NCBI RefSeq assembly: GCF_001457475.1
Contig: NZ_LN831029.1
Location: 186,001 to 250,000 of the forward strand
DNA: 64,000 nt
Direction of reading: 5' to 3'
Origin: Achromobacter xylosoxidans
GTDB lineage: Bacteria; Pseudomonadota; Gammaproteobacteria; Burkholderiales; Burkholderiaceae_B
Made by a program: the position numbers and the translations under genes. The stretch's first letter is position 1, and each line of letters starts with the position of its first letter. Under the pieces are notes generated by a model. It made no database searches and was not told where the DNA came from. It saw only the letters and a list, made by a program, of their open reading frames with translations. Below are positions 20,100 to 29,236 of the stretch, one piece after another.

Positions 20100-20165
20100 T
20101 AAGCGCCCCGCTACGCAAGGCGCCGATAGCCCCGGGGCGCGTGGGGGCGCTGCGGCCCGATTTGT

Positions 20166-20209
20166 CCCCAAAACAATCGGCCCGGCGGGCCGCAAGGGCG
20201 CGCCGGGCC
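20166..20209 (-). terminator. Terminator-like hairpin after mlaC
   Basis: GGCCCGGCG (20179-20187) and CGCCGGGCC (20201-20209) are perfect 9-bp arms located 20 bp after the mlaC stop on the minus strand. They are followed by GATTGTTTTGGGG, a short T tract. This would end the mla transcript before the ABC-2 genes. Confidence 0.6.
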
Positions 20210-20229
20210 GAGGCGGATCGGACGGAATC

Positions 20230-20859
20230 CTACTGATTGCGCTGGTTCAGCGCCTTGATCAGGCCGTCGATGCCGTTCTGGTTGATCTGCTGGGCGAACT
20301 GGTTGCGGTAGTTCTCGATCAGCCAGATGCCTTCGACGTTCATGTCGTAGATCTTCCAGCCCTGGGGCGTTTTTTCCAGGCGGTAGTCGACACCCGTGGG
20401 TTGGCCGTTGGCCTGGCTGATGAGCGTGCGCACGACCACGTCGTCGGCCTTGGGGTCGCCGCGGAACGGCAGCGCCGTGACCTTGGTGCCGGACGTGACG
20501 CGGGTCAGCGCGCCGCTGTAGGTGCGCACCAGGGTGCCGCGGAAGGCGTCGGCCAGGGCGGTCTTCTGTTGCTCCGTGGCCTGGCGCCAGTAGCGGCCGG
20601 CGGCCAGGCGCGTGGTCTTCTGGAAGTTGACGTACGGCAGGATGTGCTCGTTGACGACCTGGTTGATGCGCGCGGTGTTGCCGGCCTTGACGGCGCCGTC
20701 GGCCTTCAGGACGTCCAGCGCTTCGTTGGCCGCGCCCAGCACGAACTGGTCAGGCGCGCCGTGCGCGTCCGGTTGCGCCTGGGCGGCGGCTGATGCCGCC
20801 AGGCCCAGCAGGCCGGAGAAGGCGACGCGCCGGAGCAGGGAAAAAAAGGAAAACCGCAT
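20230..20859 (-). CDS. mlaC: Phospholipid-binding periplasmic protein MlaC
   Basis: Periplasmic shuttle that carries phospholipid between the outer-membrane MlaA and the inner-membrane MlaFED complex. The 209-residue product has a signal peptide (residues 1-28, ending AAAQAQP), then the MlaC/Ttg2D domain with VNEHILPYVNFQKTTRLAAG, FRGTLVRTYSGAL and YRLEKTPQGWKIYDMNVEGI. It ends the mla operon and is followed by a terminator. It is preceded by a purine-rich ribosome binding site (AAGGAG). Start chosen at 20859 because the signal peptide begins there. Confidence 0.94.
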   Translation of the reverse strand: MRFSFFSLLRRVAFSGLLGLAASAAAQAQPDAHGAPDQFVLGAANEALDVLKADGAVKAGNTARINQVVNEHILPYVNFQKTTRLAAGRYWRQATEQQKTALADAFRGTLVRTYSGALTRVTSGTKVTALPFRGDPKADDVVVRTLISQANGQPTGVDYRLEKTPQGWKIYDMNVEGIWLIENYRNQFAQQINQNGIDGLIKALNQRNQ

Positions 20860-20897
20860 GAAAACTCCTTGCTGTACTGATAACGCAATCCAACAGC

Positions 20898-21707
20898 TTA
20901 CTTGGTTGCGGGAACCGGCGCTGGCGCCGCGGCGCCCTTGTCCTTGCTGGCGGCGCCTTCGTCCTCGTCGTCTTCGTAGTTCGGCAGGCTGGATTCGTCG
21001 TCCACGCGCTGGCCGGCCACCATGGCGGCGCGCCGCTGCAGGTAGGCGTCGCGCACGAAGCTGTACGGATCGAGCGCCACGCGGTCGACCGTGTCGGTGG
21101 CGTTGAGCAGGCTGGCGCGCGTATCGACCACTTCCAGGCCCCACAGCGAATTGCGCAGCGCCACGTTGTCGATGGCGCTCACGCCCATGTAGCCGTGCAT
21201 GCGGCCCTGCCAGTCGCCGACCAGGCCGACGCCGTCGCGCACGCTGGCCGAACCGAAGAACGGCAGCACCAGGTACGGACCCTGGCCGAAGCCCCACACG
21301 CCCAGCGTGGTGCCGAAGTCGTTGGGGATCTTGCGCGCGCCGTTGGCCGAGGCGACGTCGAAGCAGCCGCCCACGCCCATGGTGGTGTTGAACAGGAAGC
21401 GGCCGAGCGTGTTGACGAAGTCGTGGCCGCGGCCCTGCAGGAAGCTGTTGGTGCCCGACCAGAGGTCGCCGACGTTGCTGAAGATGTTGTGCACGCAGCT
21501 GCGCACCGGCTCCGGCGTGACGTAGGTGTAGGCCTGCGCCACCGGCTTGAAGACGGCGCGGTCGACGGTGTCGTTGAACTTGTAGACGCCGCGGTTGAAG
21601 CCTTCCCAGGGATCGCGCGGATCCGGCTGCTGCGGCGCGGCGCAACCGGCCATCAGTGCGCCGGCGGCGGCGACGGTGGCGATTCGGGAAAGAGCTTTCT
21701 TGTTCAT
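20898..21707 (-). CDS. mlaA: Outer-membrane lipoprotein MlaA (VacJ)
   Basis: Removes mislocalised phospholipid from the outer leaflet of the outer membrane. The 269-residue product has a lipoprotein signal with lipobox LMAGC (Cys near residue 22), the VacJ motif DPWEGFNRGVYKFND and the conserved FLFNTTMGVGGCFDVAS, LGVWGFGQGPYLVLPF and SVRDGVG segments. An acidic, low-complexity C-terminal tail (YEDDEDEGAASKDKG) is extra to the conserved fold. It is encoded inside the mla operon, between mlaD and mlaC; in E. coli it is elsewhere. Confidence 0.95.
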   Translation of the reverse strand: MNKKALSRIATVAAAGALMAGCAAPQQPDPRDPWEGFNRGVYKFNDTVDRAVFKPVAQAYTYVTPEPVRSCVHNIFSNVGDLWSGTNSFLQGRGHDFVNTLGRFLFNTTMGVGGCFDVASANGARKIPNDFGTTLGVWGFGQGPYLVLPFFGSASVRDGVGLVGDWQGRMHGYMGVSAIDNVALRNSLWGLEVVDTRASLLNATDTVDRVALDPYSFVRDAYLQRRAAMVAGQRVDDESSLPNYEDDEDEGAASKDKGAAAPAPVPATK

Positions 21708-21791
21708 GATCAGGGCATCCCTATCAACAGATATCTATTCTTATTGCAGCGTGCGCCGCGCGCGGATGTGGCCGCGCGTGACGGATCCTCT

Positions 21792-22292
21792 TTAATTCGG
21801 GGCTTTCGCTTCCGGCGAGCCACCCGCGTTCGAGCCTTCCTTCTCGGCCGTGCCGTACAGGAACTTGCTGATCAGCTGTTCCAGCACGACGGCGCTTTGG
21901 GTATAGCGGATTTTCCCGCCGTCGGCAAAGTTGTCCTCTTCGCTGCCCGGGGTCAGGCCCAGGTACTGTTCACCCAGCAGGCCGGACGTCAGGATGGCCG
22001 CGGACGAGTCCTTGGGGAACTGGTAGGCGGTTTCCAGGTTCATCGACACGACGGCCTGGAAAGTCTTATCGTCAAAGGAGATTCCGGCGACCCGGCCCAC
22101 CACCACACCGGCGCTTTTCACGGGGGCGCGCACCTTGAGGCCGCCTACGTTATCGAAATTGGCCGTCAGCGTATAGGTGGGGGCAAAAGAAAAGGTGCTC
22201 AAGTTGCCGGCGCGCAACGCCAGGAACGCCAGCGCGGCCGCGCCCAGCAAGACGAACAGGCCTACCCAGAAATCGGTTTTTTCGCGAGACAT
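21792..22292 (-). CDS. mlaD: Phospholipid transport MCE protein MlaD
   Basis: Inner-membrane anchored MCE ring protein of the MlaFED transporter. The 166-residue product has a single N-terminal membrane helix (FWVGLFVLLGAAALAFLAL) and one MCE domain (LTANFDNVGGLKVRAPVKSA, VGRVAGISFDDKTFQAVVSM, SSAAILTSGLLGEQYLGLTP). A short polar tail ends the protein. Start chosen at 22292 (MSREKTDF); 22316 would add eight residues. Confidence 0.95.
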   Translation of the reverse strand: MSREKTDFWVGLFVLLGAAALAFLALRAGNLSTFSFAPTYTLTANFDNVGGLKVRAPVKSAGVVVGRVAGISFDDKTFQAVVSMNLETAYQFPKDSSAAILTSGLLGEQYLGLTPGSEEDNFADGGKIRYTQSAVVLEQLISKFLYGTAEKEGSNAGGSPEAKAPN

Positions 22293-22305
22293 GATCGATC
22301 CGTAA

Positions 22306-23094
22306 TCAGTTTCCAAACATCAAGGCGGTCAGCAGGAAGTCCAGCCCCAGCACCGCCAGCGACCCCACCACGACCGTGCGGGTGGTGGCGCGGGCGACGC
22401 CTTCCGGGGTGGGCTTGGCCTGCCAGCCTTCGTAAAGCGCCACCAGCGTCACCGTGACGCCGAATACCAGGCTCTTGATGACGCCGTTGACGACGTCGTT
22501 CCAGACGTCCACGCCGCCCTGCATCTGCGACCAGAAGGCGCCGGCGTCGACGCCGATCATCAGCACCCCGACCACCCAGCCGCCCAGGATGCCCACCATG
22601 GAGAACACGGCGGCCAGGATCGGCATGGCGATGATGCCGCCCCACAGGCGCGGCACCAGCACCCGGCGCATCGGGTCGACCGCCATCACTTCCATGGCCG
22701 ACAGTTGTTCGCCGGCCTTCATCAGGCCGATCTCGGCGGTCAGCGAGGTGCCGGCGCGGCCGGCGAACAGCAGCGCGGTCACCACCGGGCCCAGCTCACG
22801 CACCAGCGACAGCGCCACCAGCAGGCCGAGCGATTCCTCGGCGCCGTAGCGGTTCAGCGTGTAGTAGCCCTGCAGGCCCAGCACGAAGCCCACGAACATG
22901 CCGGACACGGCGATGATCAGCAGCGAGTAGTTGCCGATGAAATGAATTTGCTGCGACACCAGCCGCGGCCGCGACAGCGCGATGCCGCTGCGCGCCAGCA
23001 TGGCGCCGAAGAAACGGGTGAAGAAGCCGACGCCGGCGATGCGGGTGCGCACCCAGCCGCCCAGCGCGCCGATGGCGTTGTTGGATCCGCTCAT
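22306..23094 (-). CDS. mlaE: Phospholipid ABC transporter permease MlaE
   Basis: Membrane domain of the MlaFED transporter. The 262-residue product shows the MlaE permease features: [60 protein letters not shown] and [15 protein letters not shown]. Start chosen at 23094 because it overlaps the mlaF stop by 4 bp (ATGA), giving coupled translation. Confidence 0.95.
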   Translation of the reverse strand: MSGSNNAIGALGGWVRTRIAGVGFFTRFFGAMLARSGIALSRPRLVSQQIHFIGNYSLLIIAVSGMFVGFVLGLQGYYTLNRYGAEESLGLLVALSLVRELGPVVTALLFAGRAGTSLTAEIGLMKAGEQLSAMEVMAVDPMRRVLVPRLWGGIIAMPILAAVFSMVGILGGWVVGVLMIGVDAGAFWSQMQGGVDVWNDVVNGVIKSLVFGVTVTLVALYEGWQAKPTPEGVARATTRTVVVGSLAVLGLDFLLTALMFGN

Positions 23095-23927
23095 GCCTTG
23101 CGCCCTTGTTGTTGCGAAAGCCACTTCTGGAAAGCCGGCGTTTCGGGGTACTGGAACGCGACCGGGCCGTCGGGTTCGCCCTTCAGGAATTGCTGCACGT
23201 AGGGGTCCGGCGAGGCCGACAGGCTGTCGGGGCTGCCGGCCGCCTTGAGCTGGCCCTGGCCGACCAGGTACACCTGGTCGGCGATCGCGAACGATTCGTG
23301 CACGTCGTGGGTGATCAGCACCGAGGCGCAGCCCAGGCGGTCGGCCAGGCTGCGGATCAGGCGGGCGGTGATGCCCAGCGAGATCGGGTCGAGGCCGGCG
23401 AAGGGTTCGTCGTACAGGATCAGTTCGGGTTCCAGCACCACCGCGCGGGCCAGCGCCACCCGGCGGGCCATGCCGCCGGAGATTTCGGCCACCTTCAGGT
23501 GGGCGGCGGCGCGCAGGCCGACGGCGTCGAGCTTGTCCAGCACGCGGGCGGTGATCTCGGGTTCGGCCAGCCGGGTGTGCTCGCGCAGCGGGAAGGCGAC
23601 GTTCTCGAACACGTTCAGGTCGGTGAACAGCGCGCCCTGCTGGAACAGCACGCCCATGCGCTTGCGCAGCGACTGCAGTTCGGCCCGAGTGGCCCGGGCG
23701 ATGTCCTGGCCGAACGCCAGCACGGTGCCTTGTTGCGCGACGAGCTGGCCGGTGGCCGCCCGCAGCAGCGTGGTTTTGCCGGAGCCGGAGCCGCCCATGA
23801 TGGCGACCACCTGGCCCGAGCGCACTTCCATGGAAATGCCGCGCAAGACGGTGAAATCACCGTAGCCTAGCGCCACATCCTGCAGGCGCAGGGCGAATTC
23901 CGGGGTGCTGCGGGTTTGATCGGGCAT
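23091..23927 (-). CDS. mlaF: Phospholipid ABC transporter ATP-binding protein MlaF
   Basis: ATPase of the MlaFED complex. The 278-residue product has Walker A ([15 protein letters not shown]), signature [14 protein letters not shown], Walker B ([16 protein letters not shown]) and the switch His in [15 protein letters not shown]. The C-terminal extension is consistent with MlaF proteins. First gene of mlaFED-mlaA-mlaC. No mlaB (STAS-domain subunit) gene follows in this operon. Start chosen at 23927 (MPDQTRS); a TTG at 23936 is possible. Confidence 0.95.
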   Translation of the reverse strand: MPDQTRSTPEFALRLQDVALGYGDFTVLRGISMEVRSGQVVAIMGGSGSGKTTLLRAATGQLVAQQGTVLAFGQDIARATRAELQSLRKRMGVLFQQGALFTDLNVFENVAFPLREHTRLAEPEITARVLDKLDAVGLRAAAHLKVAEISGGMARRVALARAVVLEPELILYDEPFAGLDPISLGITARLIRSLADRLGCASVLITHDVHESFAIADQVYLVGQGQLKAAGSPDSLSASPDPYVQQFLKGEPDGPVAFQYPETPAFQKWLSQQQGRKA

Positions 23928-24087
23928 GGGCAACAAGCGGGTGTTTCGGTGGCGGATGCCCTGCCGCCGCGCTCATGCGCGGGCGGGGAGCCGGCCGGCG
24001 CGAGCGAGGCGGGCTGCGTCGGGAAGCGCCCTGTTACTCATATGCCGGGGACGGGGAAAGTCCGGTCGCACCCGGCGGCGAGGGGCC

Positions 24088-24093
24088 ATTGTA
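24088..24093 (-). promoter_or_regulatory. Weak candidate -10 for the mla operon
   Basis: Reads TACAAT on the minus strand, 160 bp before the mlaF start, within the 285-bp gene-free stretch 23928-24212. No good -35 match is visible. The stretch shows no gene, and I see nothing else convincing in it. Confidence 0.25.
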
Positions 24094-24212
24094 GCCCGAC
24101 GAATTGTCACCGCAGTGGGATATGACTGTCCGTGGAACAGTGTTTTCGCCCACGGGAACAATCCGGGGACGCTTTGGCGCGTCCTCGGATTGCGCCCGGC
24201 GTTCGGACGGCG

Positions 24213-25274
24213 TCAGCCGCGACCGCGGGCGGCGGCGGTCTCGCGCGCCAGCCGCGCCACCAGCGCGGCCGTGCTTTCGCGCCGGGCGAGGGGCGCGCCC
24301 TGGCCCGCCCACAGCGACAGCACGGCGATATTGCCGGCCTTGCCGCCGGCCGTGCGCATGGGACGCGTCAGCGCGTTCTGCAACGGGTACGGCAGGATGT
24401 CGTCCGATAGTTCGTCGGCGTCGCGCATGAAGGAATTGACGATGCCGCGCGCCGGCCGTCCGGAAAACGCCCGGGTGACGCGCGACTGTTCCGACCGGGA
24501 GGCCGGCAGCACCGCCTTGTAGGCGTCGCCGATCCCCGCTTCGTCGGTGGTCAGGAAGGCTGTCCCCATTTGTGCGGCGCTGGCGCCCAGGGCCAGCGCG
24601 GCGGCGATGCCGCGCCCGTCCATGATGCCGCCGGAGGCGATCACCGGGATCGACACCGCGTCGGCCACCTGCGGCACCAGCGCCATGGTGCCGATCAGCG
24701 AATGCTCGAAATCGTCCAGGAAGGTGCCGCGGTGCCCGCCCGCCTCGGCGCCCTGGGCCACGACGGCATCCACCCCGTCCTGTTCCAGGGCCACGGCCTC
24801 GCGCACGGTGGTGGCGGTGCCGACCGTCAGGATGCCCAGTTCGCGGCAGCGCGCCAGGGCGTCGGCCGGCATGCGGCCGAAGGTGAAGCTGAAGACCGCG
24901 GGCCGCAGGCGCAGCACCGCCTCGATCTGGCCGGGCAGCGGATCGGGCTGCGGCCCGGGCGCCACGGGCGCCGGCAGGCCCAGTTGGGCGTGGTAGCGCG
25001 CCAGCAGGTCCAGCATGCGGCTGGCATCGCCATCGAAGGGTTGCTCGGGCACGGAGGCGAACAGGTTGATGGCGAATGGCCGGTCGGTGCGTTCGCGGAT
25101 GGCGCCGGCGGCCGCCTCGATCTGTTCCGGGCTCAGGTAGGCCGCCCCGAGCGACCCCAGGACGCCCGCCTTCGAGGCCTCCGACACCAGCTCCACCGTC
25201 GTCGCGCCGCCGGCCATGGGCGCCTGGATGACGGGGTGGTCGAGCTTGAGCAGGTCGAGAAGGCGGGATGTCAT
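24213..25274 (-). CDS. Nitronate monooxygenase (2-nitropropane dioxygenase family)
   Basis: FMN-dependent TIM-barrel enzyme that oxidises alkyl nitronates such as propionate 3-nitronate. The 353-residue product has LDHPVIQAPMAGGATTVELV at the N-terminus, the active-site segment VDAVVAQGAEAGGHRG with the catalytic His, and PVIASGGIMDGRGIAAALAL for FMN phosphate binding. Start chosen at 25274 (MTSRLLDLLK). It follows a Bug receptor and an MFS permease on the same strand, probably one operon controlled by the divergent LysR gene. Confidence 0.9.
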   Translation of the reverse strand: MTSRLLDLLKLDHPVIQAPMAGGATTVELVSEASKAGVLGSLGAAYLSPEQIEAAAGAIRERTDRPFAINLFASVPEQPFDGDASRMLDLLARYHAQLGLPAPVAPGPQPDPLPGQIEAVLRLRPAVFSFTFGRMPADALARCRELGILTVGTATTVREAVALEQDGVDAVVAQGAEAGGHRGTFLDDFEHSLIGTMALVPQVADAVSIPVIASGGIMDGRGIAAALALGASAAQMGTAFLTTDEAGIGDAYKAVLPASRSEQSRVTRAFSGRPARGIVNSFMRDADELSDDILPYPLQNALTRPMRTAGGKAGNIAVLSLWAGQGAPLARRESTAALVARLARETAAARGRG

Positions 25275-25293
25275 GGGAATACTCCTGGTTGGC

Positions 25294-26271
25294 TTACTGG
25301 AGCTGGATGTTTCCAGCCTTGATGACTTGCGCCCACTTGGCCGTTTCGCTCTTGATGAACGCGCCGAATTCCTCGGGCGTGCCGCCGCCGGCCTGGCTGC
25401 CGGTGTCGGCAATGGCCTTCTGCACGTCGGGTTCCTTCAGGATGCGGTTGAACTCGGCATTGAGCTTGGCGATGATGGGCGCGGGGGTGCCGGCGGGGGC
25501 GACGATGCCCTGCCAGTTGTACGACTCGAAGCCCGGCAGGCCGGATTCGGCCATGGTCGGCACGTCCGGCAGCACCGCGAGGCGCTGGGCGGAGGTCACC
25601 GCGATCGGGTGGATCTTCTGGCCCTGGATGGCCGGCAGCGCCGAGTAGCCCATCTCGAACATCATCGAGATATGGCCGCCCATCAGGTCGGTCGCGGCCA
25701 GGCTGCCGCCCTTGTAGGGCACGTGCACGATGTCGATCTTGGCCTGCTCGCGGAACATCTCGCCGGACAGGTGGTGCGCGCCGCCCACGCCCGACGAGCC
25801 GAACGACAGCTTGCCCGGCTGCTTCTTGGCCATGGCGATCAGGTCGGCCAGGGTCTTGACCGGCAGTTCGTTGTTCACGCTCAGCACCAGCGGGCTGTTC
25901 TCGATCAGGATGACCGGCGCCAGGTCCTTCTGCGGGTTGTACGGCATGTCCTTCATCAGCGACGGGTTGACCGCCATCGGCGCCAGGTTGCCCGTGCCGA
26001 TGGTGTAGCCGTCGGGCGCCGCCTTGGCGATCAGGTTGGTGCCGACCACGCCGCCCGCGCCCGCCTTGTTCTCGACCACGATCGGCTGGCCCAGCGATTC
26101 GCCCAGCTTGCGCGCCAGCAGGCGCACGCGGGTATCGGCAAAGCCGCCCGGCGCGTAGGGCACGATCATGGTGATGGGCTTGGCGGGCCAGTCGGTGGCC
26201 TGGGCGTGGGCGGTACCGCCCAGGGAGGCAAAGGCGGCCAGGGCGGCGACCAGGGGACGTAGCGATTTCAT
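25294..26271 (-). CDS. Bug-family (TTT) periplasmic solute-binding receptor
   Basis: Tripartite tricarboxylate transporter receptor-like protein of the Bug family, much expanded in Bordetella and relatives. The 325-residue product has a signal peptide ending THAQA and the Bug signatures WPAKPITMIVPYAPGGFADT, VVENKAGAGGVVGTNLIAKA and VPTMAESGLPGFESYNW. Such receptors are often orphans used for sensing or for a remote transporter. Ligand unknown; a neighbouring nitronate monooxygenase gives only a weak hint. Start chosen at 26271 where the signal peptide begins. Confidence 0.92.
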   Translation of the reverse strand: MKSLRPLVAALAAFASLGGTAHAQATDWPAKPITMIVPYAPGGFADTRVRLLARKLGESLGQPIVVENKAGAGGVVGTNLIAKAAPDGYTIGTGNLAPMAVNPSLMKDMPYNPQKDLAPVILIENSPLVLSVNNELPVKTLADLIAMAKKQPGKLSFGSSGVGGAHHLSGEMFREQAKIDIVHVPYKGGSLAATDLMGGHISMMFEMGYSALPAIQGQKIHPIAVTSAQRLAVLPDVPTMAESGLPGFESYNWQGIVAPAGTPAPIIAKLNAEFNRILKEPDVQKAIADTGSQAGGGTPEEFGAFIKSETAKWAQVIKAGNIQLQ

Positions 26272-26284
26272 GCTGGGTGACTCC

Positions 26285-27511
26285 TCATTCTTGATGTGAC
26301 GGTTCCTGGGAACCGATCGCATTATGCCCAGCGTTCGTGCCCGCGGTGCTGATTTTTCCCAAGCGCCAGGCCGACAGCGCCAGCAGCGCCGCGCCTGCCG
26401 CCAGCACCTGCGGCAGCGTCGCGCCCCAGCGCGCGGCGCCGGAAGCCAGCAGCGGCCCCACGATCTGGCCTGCGGCGAAGGCCGAGGTCATGACGGCCGC
26501 GGCGCGTGGCGCGGCACTGCCGGCCAGCCGCTGCGCCACCAGCATGCCCGACTGCGTGATGACCATGAACGTGCCACCGACCAGCAGCGCGGCGACGATG
26601 ACCGCGGCGATGTCGTGCCACAGCGCCACCGCCAGCATGCCCAGCGCCATCAGCGCCTGCGCGCCGCGCCACACCGTCTTGTCGTCGCGTGCCTGCGCCA
26701 CGCGCGGGGCCAGCAGGCACGACAGCGCCGCCGCCAGGCCGAATAGCGGCCAGGCCCAGCCGAACACCGCCGGATCGGGGATGATCTCGCGCGCCATGGC
26801 GGGCAGGAACGTGGCCGGGATGATGTAGCCCGCGCCGAAAATGCCATAGTGCAGCGCCAGCCGGCCGATGCCGGGCGGCAGGCGGCCGGGCGCGGGCGCC
26901 GAGGCCAGGTGGCGGGCCGGCCCGGGGCGATTCAGCCCCGGCCAGGCCAGTACCGCCAGCGCCAGGGTCAGCGCGCCCAGCGCGGTCCAGTTGGCATTGG
27001 CGTCCGCGCCCGCGGCCATCAATACCAGGCACGCCAGCCCGGTCAGCGCGATGCCGGCGCCGACGCCCGCGTAGGTAATGGCCGACACCGCCGGCGCGCG
27101 GGGATCGCCCGGTCCGACGGCGCGTGAAGCGGCCACGCAGATGAAGGCGCTGGCGCTGCCGTACCCCGCCGCCAGCCGCAGCAGGCTCCAGGCCAGGACG
27201 CCGTGGAACCACGGCATCGCCAGCGTCAGCAGCGCCACGGCGAGCAGGCTCACGGCCAGCATGGCGCGCGGATGGCGCGGTGGCCGCAGGGCCGCGGCCA
27301 ACGCGCCAAGCAGGTAGCCGGCGTAATTGGCCGAGGCCAGCCAACTGCCCTGCGCCAGCGACAGCCCGGCCTCCTGCGCCATCAACGGCCACACGGGCGT
27401 GAAGGCGAAGCGGCCGATGCCCATCGCCGCGGCCAGCGCCAGCGCGGCCGGCAGGGCCAGGCCGAGGGCGCCGCGGGGACGGGCGGTATCGGGGTGGGTG
27501 GCTATTGACAT
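26285..27511 (-). CDS. YbfB/YjiJ-type MFS transporter
   Basis: Major facilitator superfamily permease with 12 predicted helices in 408 residues. The N-terminal segment GIGRFAFTPVWPLMAQEAGLS followed by ANYAGYLLGAL is typical of the YbfB/YjiJ family, whose substrates are mostly unknown. First gene of a likely operon with the Bug receptor and nitronate monooxygenase. It is divergent from the LysR gene, with 65 bp of AT-rich sequence between start codons. Start chosen at 27511. Confidence 0.88.
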   Translation of the reverse strand: MSIATHPDTARPRGALGLALPAALALAAAMGIGRFAFTPVWPLMAQEAGLSLAQGSWLASANYAGYLLGALAAALRPPRHPRAMLAVSLLAVALLTLAMPWFHGVLAWSLLRLAAGYGSASAFICVAASRAVGPGDPRAPAVSAITYAGVGAGIALTGLACLVLMAAGADANANWTALGALTLALAVLAWPGLNRPGPARHLASAPAPGRLPPGIGRLALHYGIFGAGYIIPATFLPAMAREIIPDPAVFGWAWPLFGLAAALSCLLAPRVAQARDDKTVWRGAQALMALGMLAVALWHDIAAVIVAALLVGGTFMVITQSGMLVAQRLAGSAAPRAAAVMTSAFAAGQIVGPLLASGAARWGATLPQVLAAGAALLALSAWRLGKISTAGTNAGHNAIGSQEPSHQE

Positions 27512-27557
27512 GGCTCCCACTCTACGGCTGTACTAATATCTTGAATAGTGAATTATT

Positions 27558-27573
27558 AAGAATATGAGTTCTT
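27558..27573. promoter_or_regulatory. Possible LysR binding site between MFS and lysR genes
   Basis: Inverted arms AAGAA (27558-27562) and TTCTT (27569-27573) with a 6-bp spacer lie in the 65-bp AT-rich divergent promoter region. The site abuts the lysR start codon, a common place for an autoregulatory LysR site. Short arms make this tentative. Confidence 0.3.
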
Positions 27574-27576
27574 GAA

Positions 27577-28449
27577 ATGAGAAACTTGGATCTCGACGCG
27601 CTGCAGATCTTCAAGGCGGTGGCGGACCATGGCGGCGTGGCGCGCGCGGCGGTCCACCTGAACCGGGTGCAGTCCAATGTCTCGACGCGCCTGAAGCAGC
27701 TGGAAGCCACGCTGGAGGCGCCGTTGTTCCGGCGCCAGAACCGCCGCCTGGTGCTGTCCGAGCAGGGACGCGTGCTGTTGTCGTATGCGGACCGGTTGCT
27801 GCGCCTGTCGGCCGAGGCCCAGGCGGCCGTGCGCGATGGCGCGCCGCAAGGCCTGCTGCGCATCGGCACCATGGAAAGCACGGCCGCGGCGCGGCTGCCG
27901 CCGATCCTGGCGGCGTATCACGCGGCCTGGCCGCAGGTGCGCATCGAACTGGTGACGGGCACGTCCGGCGCGCTGGCCGCCAAAGTGCGCAACTATGAGA
28001 TCGAGGCCGCTTTCGTGGCGCAGCCTTTCGAGGCCCAGGGGCTGGCGCAGCAGCCGGCGTTCGACGAAGAGCTGGCGCTGATCTCGCCGCTGGCCTGGCC
28101 GGAAATCCACGGCCCCAAGGACGTCGGCGATCGCAGCGTCATTGCGTTCGCGGCGGGCTGTTCGTACCGCCGCATCCTGGAGGCCTGGTTCGGCCAGGAA
28201 GGCGTGGCCCCGGACAAGGTGATGGAATTCGCGTCGTACCACGCCATCGTCGCGTGCGTGGCCGCGGGGTCGGGCGTGGCGATCGTGCCGCGTTCGGTGC
28301 TGGCGCTGCTGGGGGCGGAGCCGTCGTTGCGCGTGACGCCGCTGTCCGGCAAGCATGGCCGGGCGCAGACGCGGTTGGTCTGGCGCGCGGACGACGAAAC
28401 GCCTGCATTGCAGGCGTTGCAGCAGCTACTGGCGCAGCGGCGCCAGTAG
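27577..28449 (+). CDS. LysR-family transcriptional regulator
   Basis: The 290-residue product has an N-terminal winged helix-turn-helix (ALQIFKAVADHGGVARAAVH; VQSNVSTRLKQLEATLEAPL) and a type 2 periplasmic-binding-like effector domain from about residue 90. It is transcribed divergently from the MFS-Bug-nitronate monooxygenase genes, so it most likely controls them; the effector is unknown. No strong Shine-Dalgarno sequence precedes the ATG. Confidence 0.92.
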   Translation: MRNLDLDALQIFKAVADHGGVARAAVHLNRVQSNVSTRLKQLEATLEAPLFRRQNRRLVLSEQGRVLLSYADRLLRLSAEAQAAVRDGAPQGLLRIGTMESTAAARLPPILAAYHAAWPQVRIELVTGTSGALAAKVRNYEIEAAFVAQPFEAQGLAQQPAFDEELALISPLAWPEIHGPKDVGDRSVIAFAAGCSYRRILEAWFGQEGVAPDKVMEFASYHAIVACVAAGSGVAIVPRSVLALLGAEPSLRVTPLSGKHGRAQTRLVWRADDETPALQALQQLLAQRRQ

Positions 28450-28466
28450 CCGGTGGCGCGGCAAGA

Positions 28467-29099
28467 TCAGAAGCGGTAGCCGACGCCCAGCGTGGCGACC
28501 CAGGGATTGATGCGCGCGGTGCCGATGTGTTCGCCGTTCAGCTTCACCTTGGACTTGATGTCGATGTAGCGGATGTCGGCGTTCATGAACCAGCGTTCGC
28601 TGATCTTGATGTCCGCGCCCAGTTGCGCGGCCACGCCCCAGGAATCGCCCAGCTTCAGGTCGGAACCCTTGAGCGCGCCTTCGGCCTTGGTGTCGAAGAA
28701 CTTGGTGTAGTTGATGCCGACGCCGATGTAGGGCTGGACCATGCTGTCGGGCAGGATGTGCCATTGCAGGCTGAGCGTGGGCGGCAATTGCTTGCTGGAG
28801 CCGATCTTGCCCAGGCCGCTGCCGCGCACGTCGTGCTCGAAGGGCCAGGCGCCCAGCAGTTCGATGCCGATGTTGCGCGTGGCCATGTACGCCAGCGTGA
28901 AGCTGGGACGCACGTTGTTGTTGACGTCGAGCTTGACGCTGCCATCGAGCACGGAGCCGTTGTTGGACGAGGGGCGAACCTGCGTCGCGCCGACGCGGAA
29001 CAGGATGTCGCCGGCTTCGTGGGCCTGCGCGGGGGCGGCAAGCATCAGGGTGGCGCCGCAGGCCGAGGCCAGGGCAAGAGCGCGGGTGCGCCGATACAT
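28467..29099 (-). CDS. OmpW-family outer-membrane beta-barrel protein
   Basis: Eight-stranded outer-membrane barrel thought to pass small hydrophobic molecules. The 210-residue product has a signal peptide ending PAQAHEAGD, the OmpW pattern GDILFRVGATQVRPSSNNG and ELLGAWPFEHDVRG, YIGVGINYTKFF, and a C-terminal strand WVATLGVGYRF ending in Phe as required for barrel assembly. Start is ambiguous between 29099 (11 nt after a GAGG) and 29108 (very close to it). Convergent with the lysR gene. Confidence 0.88.
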   Translation of the reverse strand: MYRRTRALALASACGATLMLAAPAQAHEAGDILFRVGATQVRPSSNNGSVLDGSVKLDVNNNVRPSFTLAYMATRNIGIELLGAWPFEHDVRGSGLGKIGSSKQLPPTLSLQWHILPDSMVQPYIGVGINYTKFFDTKAEGALKGSDLKLGDSWGVAAQLGADIKISERWFMNADIRYIDIKSKVKLNGEHIGTARINPWVATLGVGYRF

Positions 29100-29236
29100 C
29101 GCGAACATTTCCTCTCTCCGTGTATTGCGTGAATGTAGGCATTCAGGTTCGCAGAGGCGGGAAAAGCCGGTCTTGACGTGTATCAAGCCGCGACACGGCG
29201 CGTGGTTGCAGCGCCACAGTTACGCGTCAATCGGAC

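Noticed and set aside
25294..26271. Part of a complete tripartite tricarboxylate transporter
   Set aside because: Only the Bug receptor is present; no TctA or TctB membrane genes are nearby, and the adjacent permease is an MFS protein.
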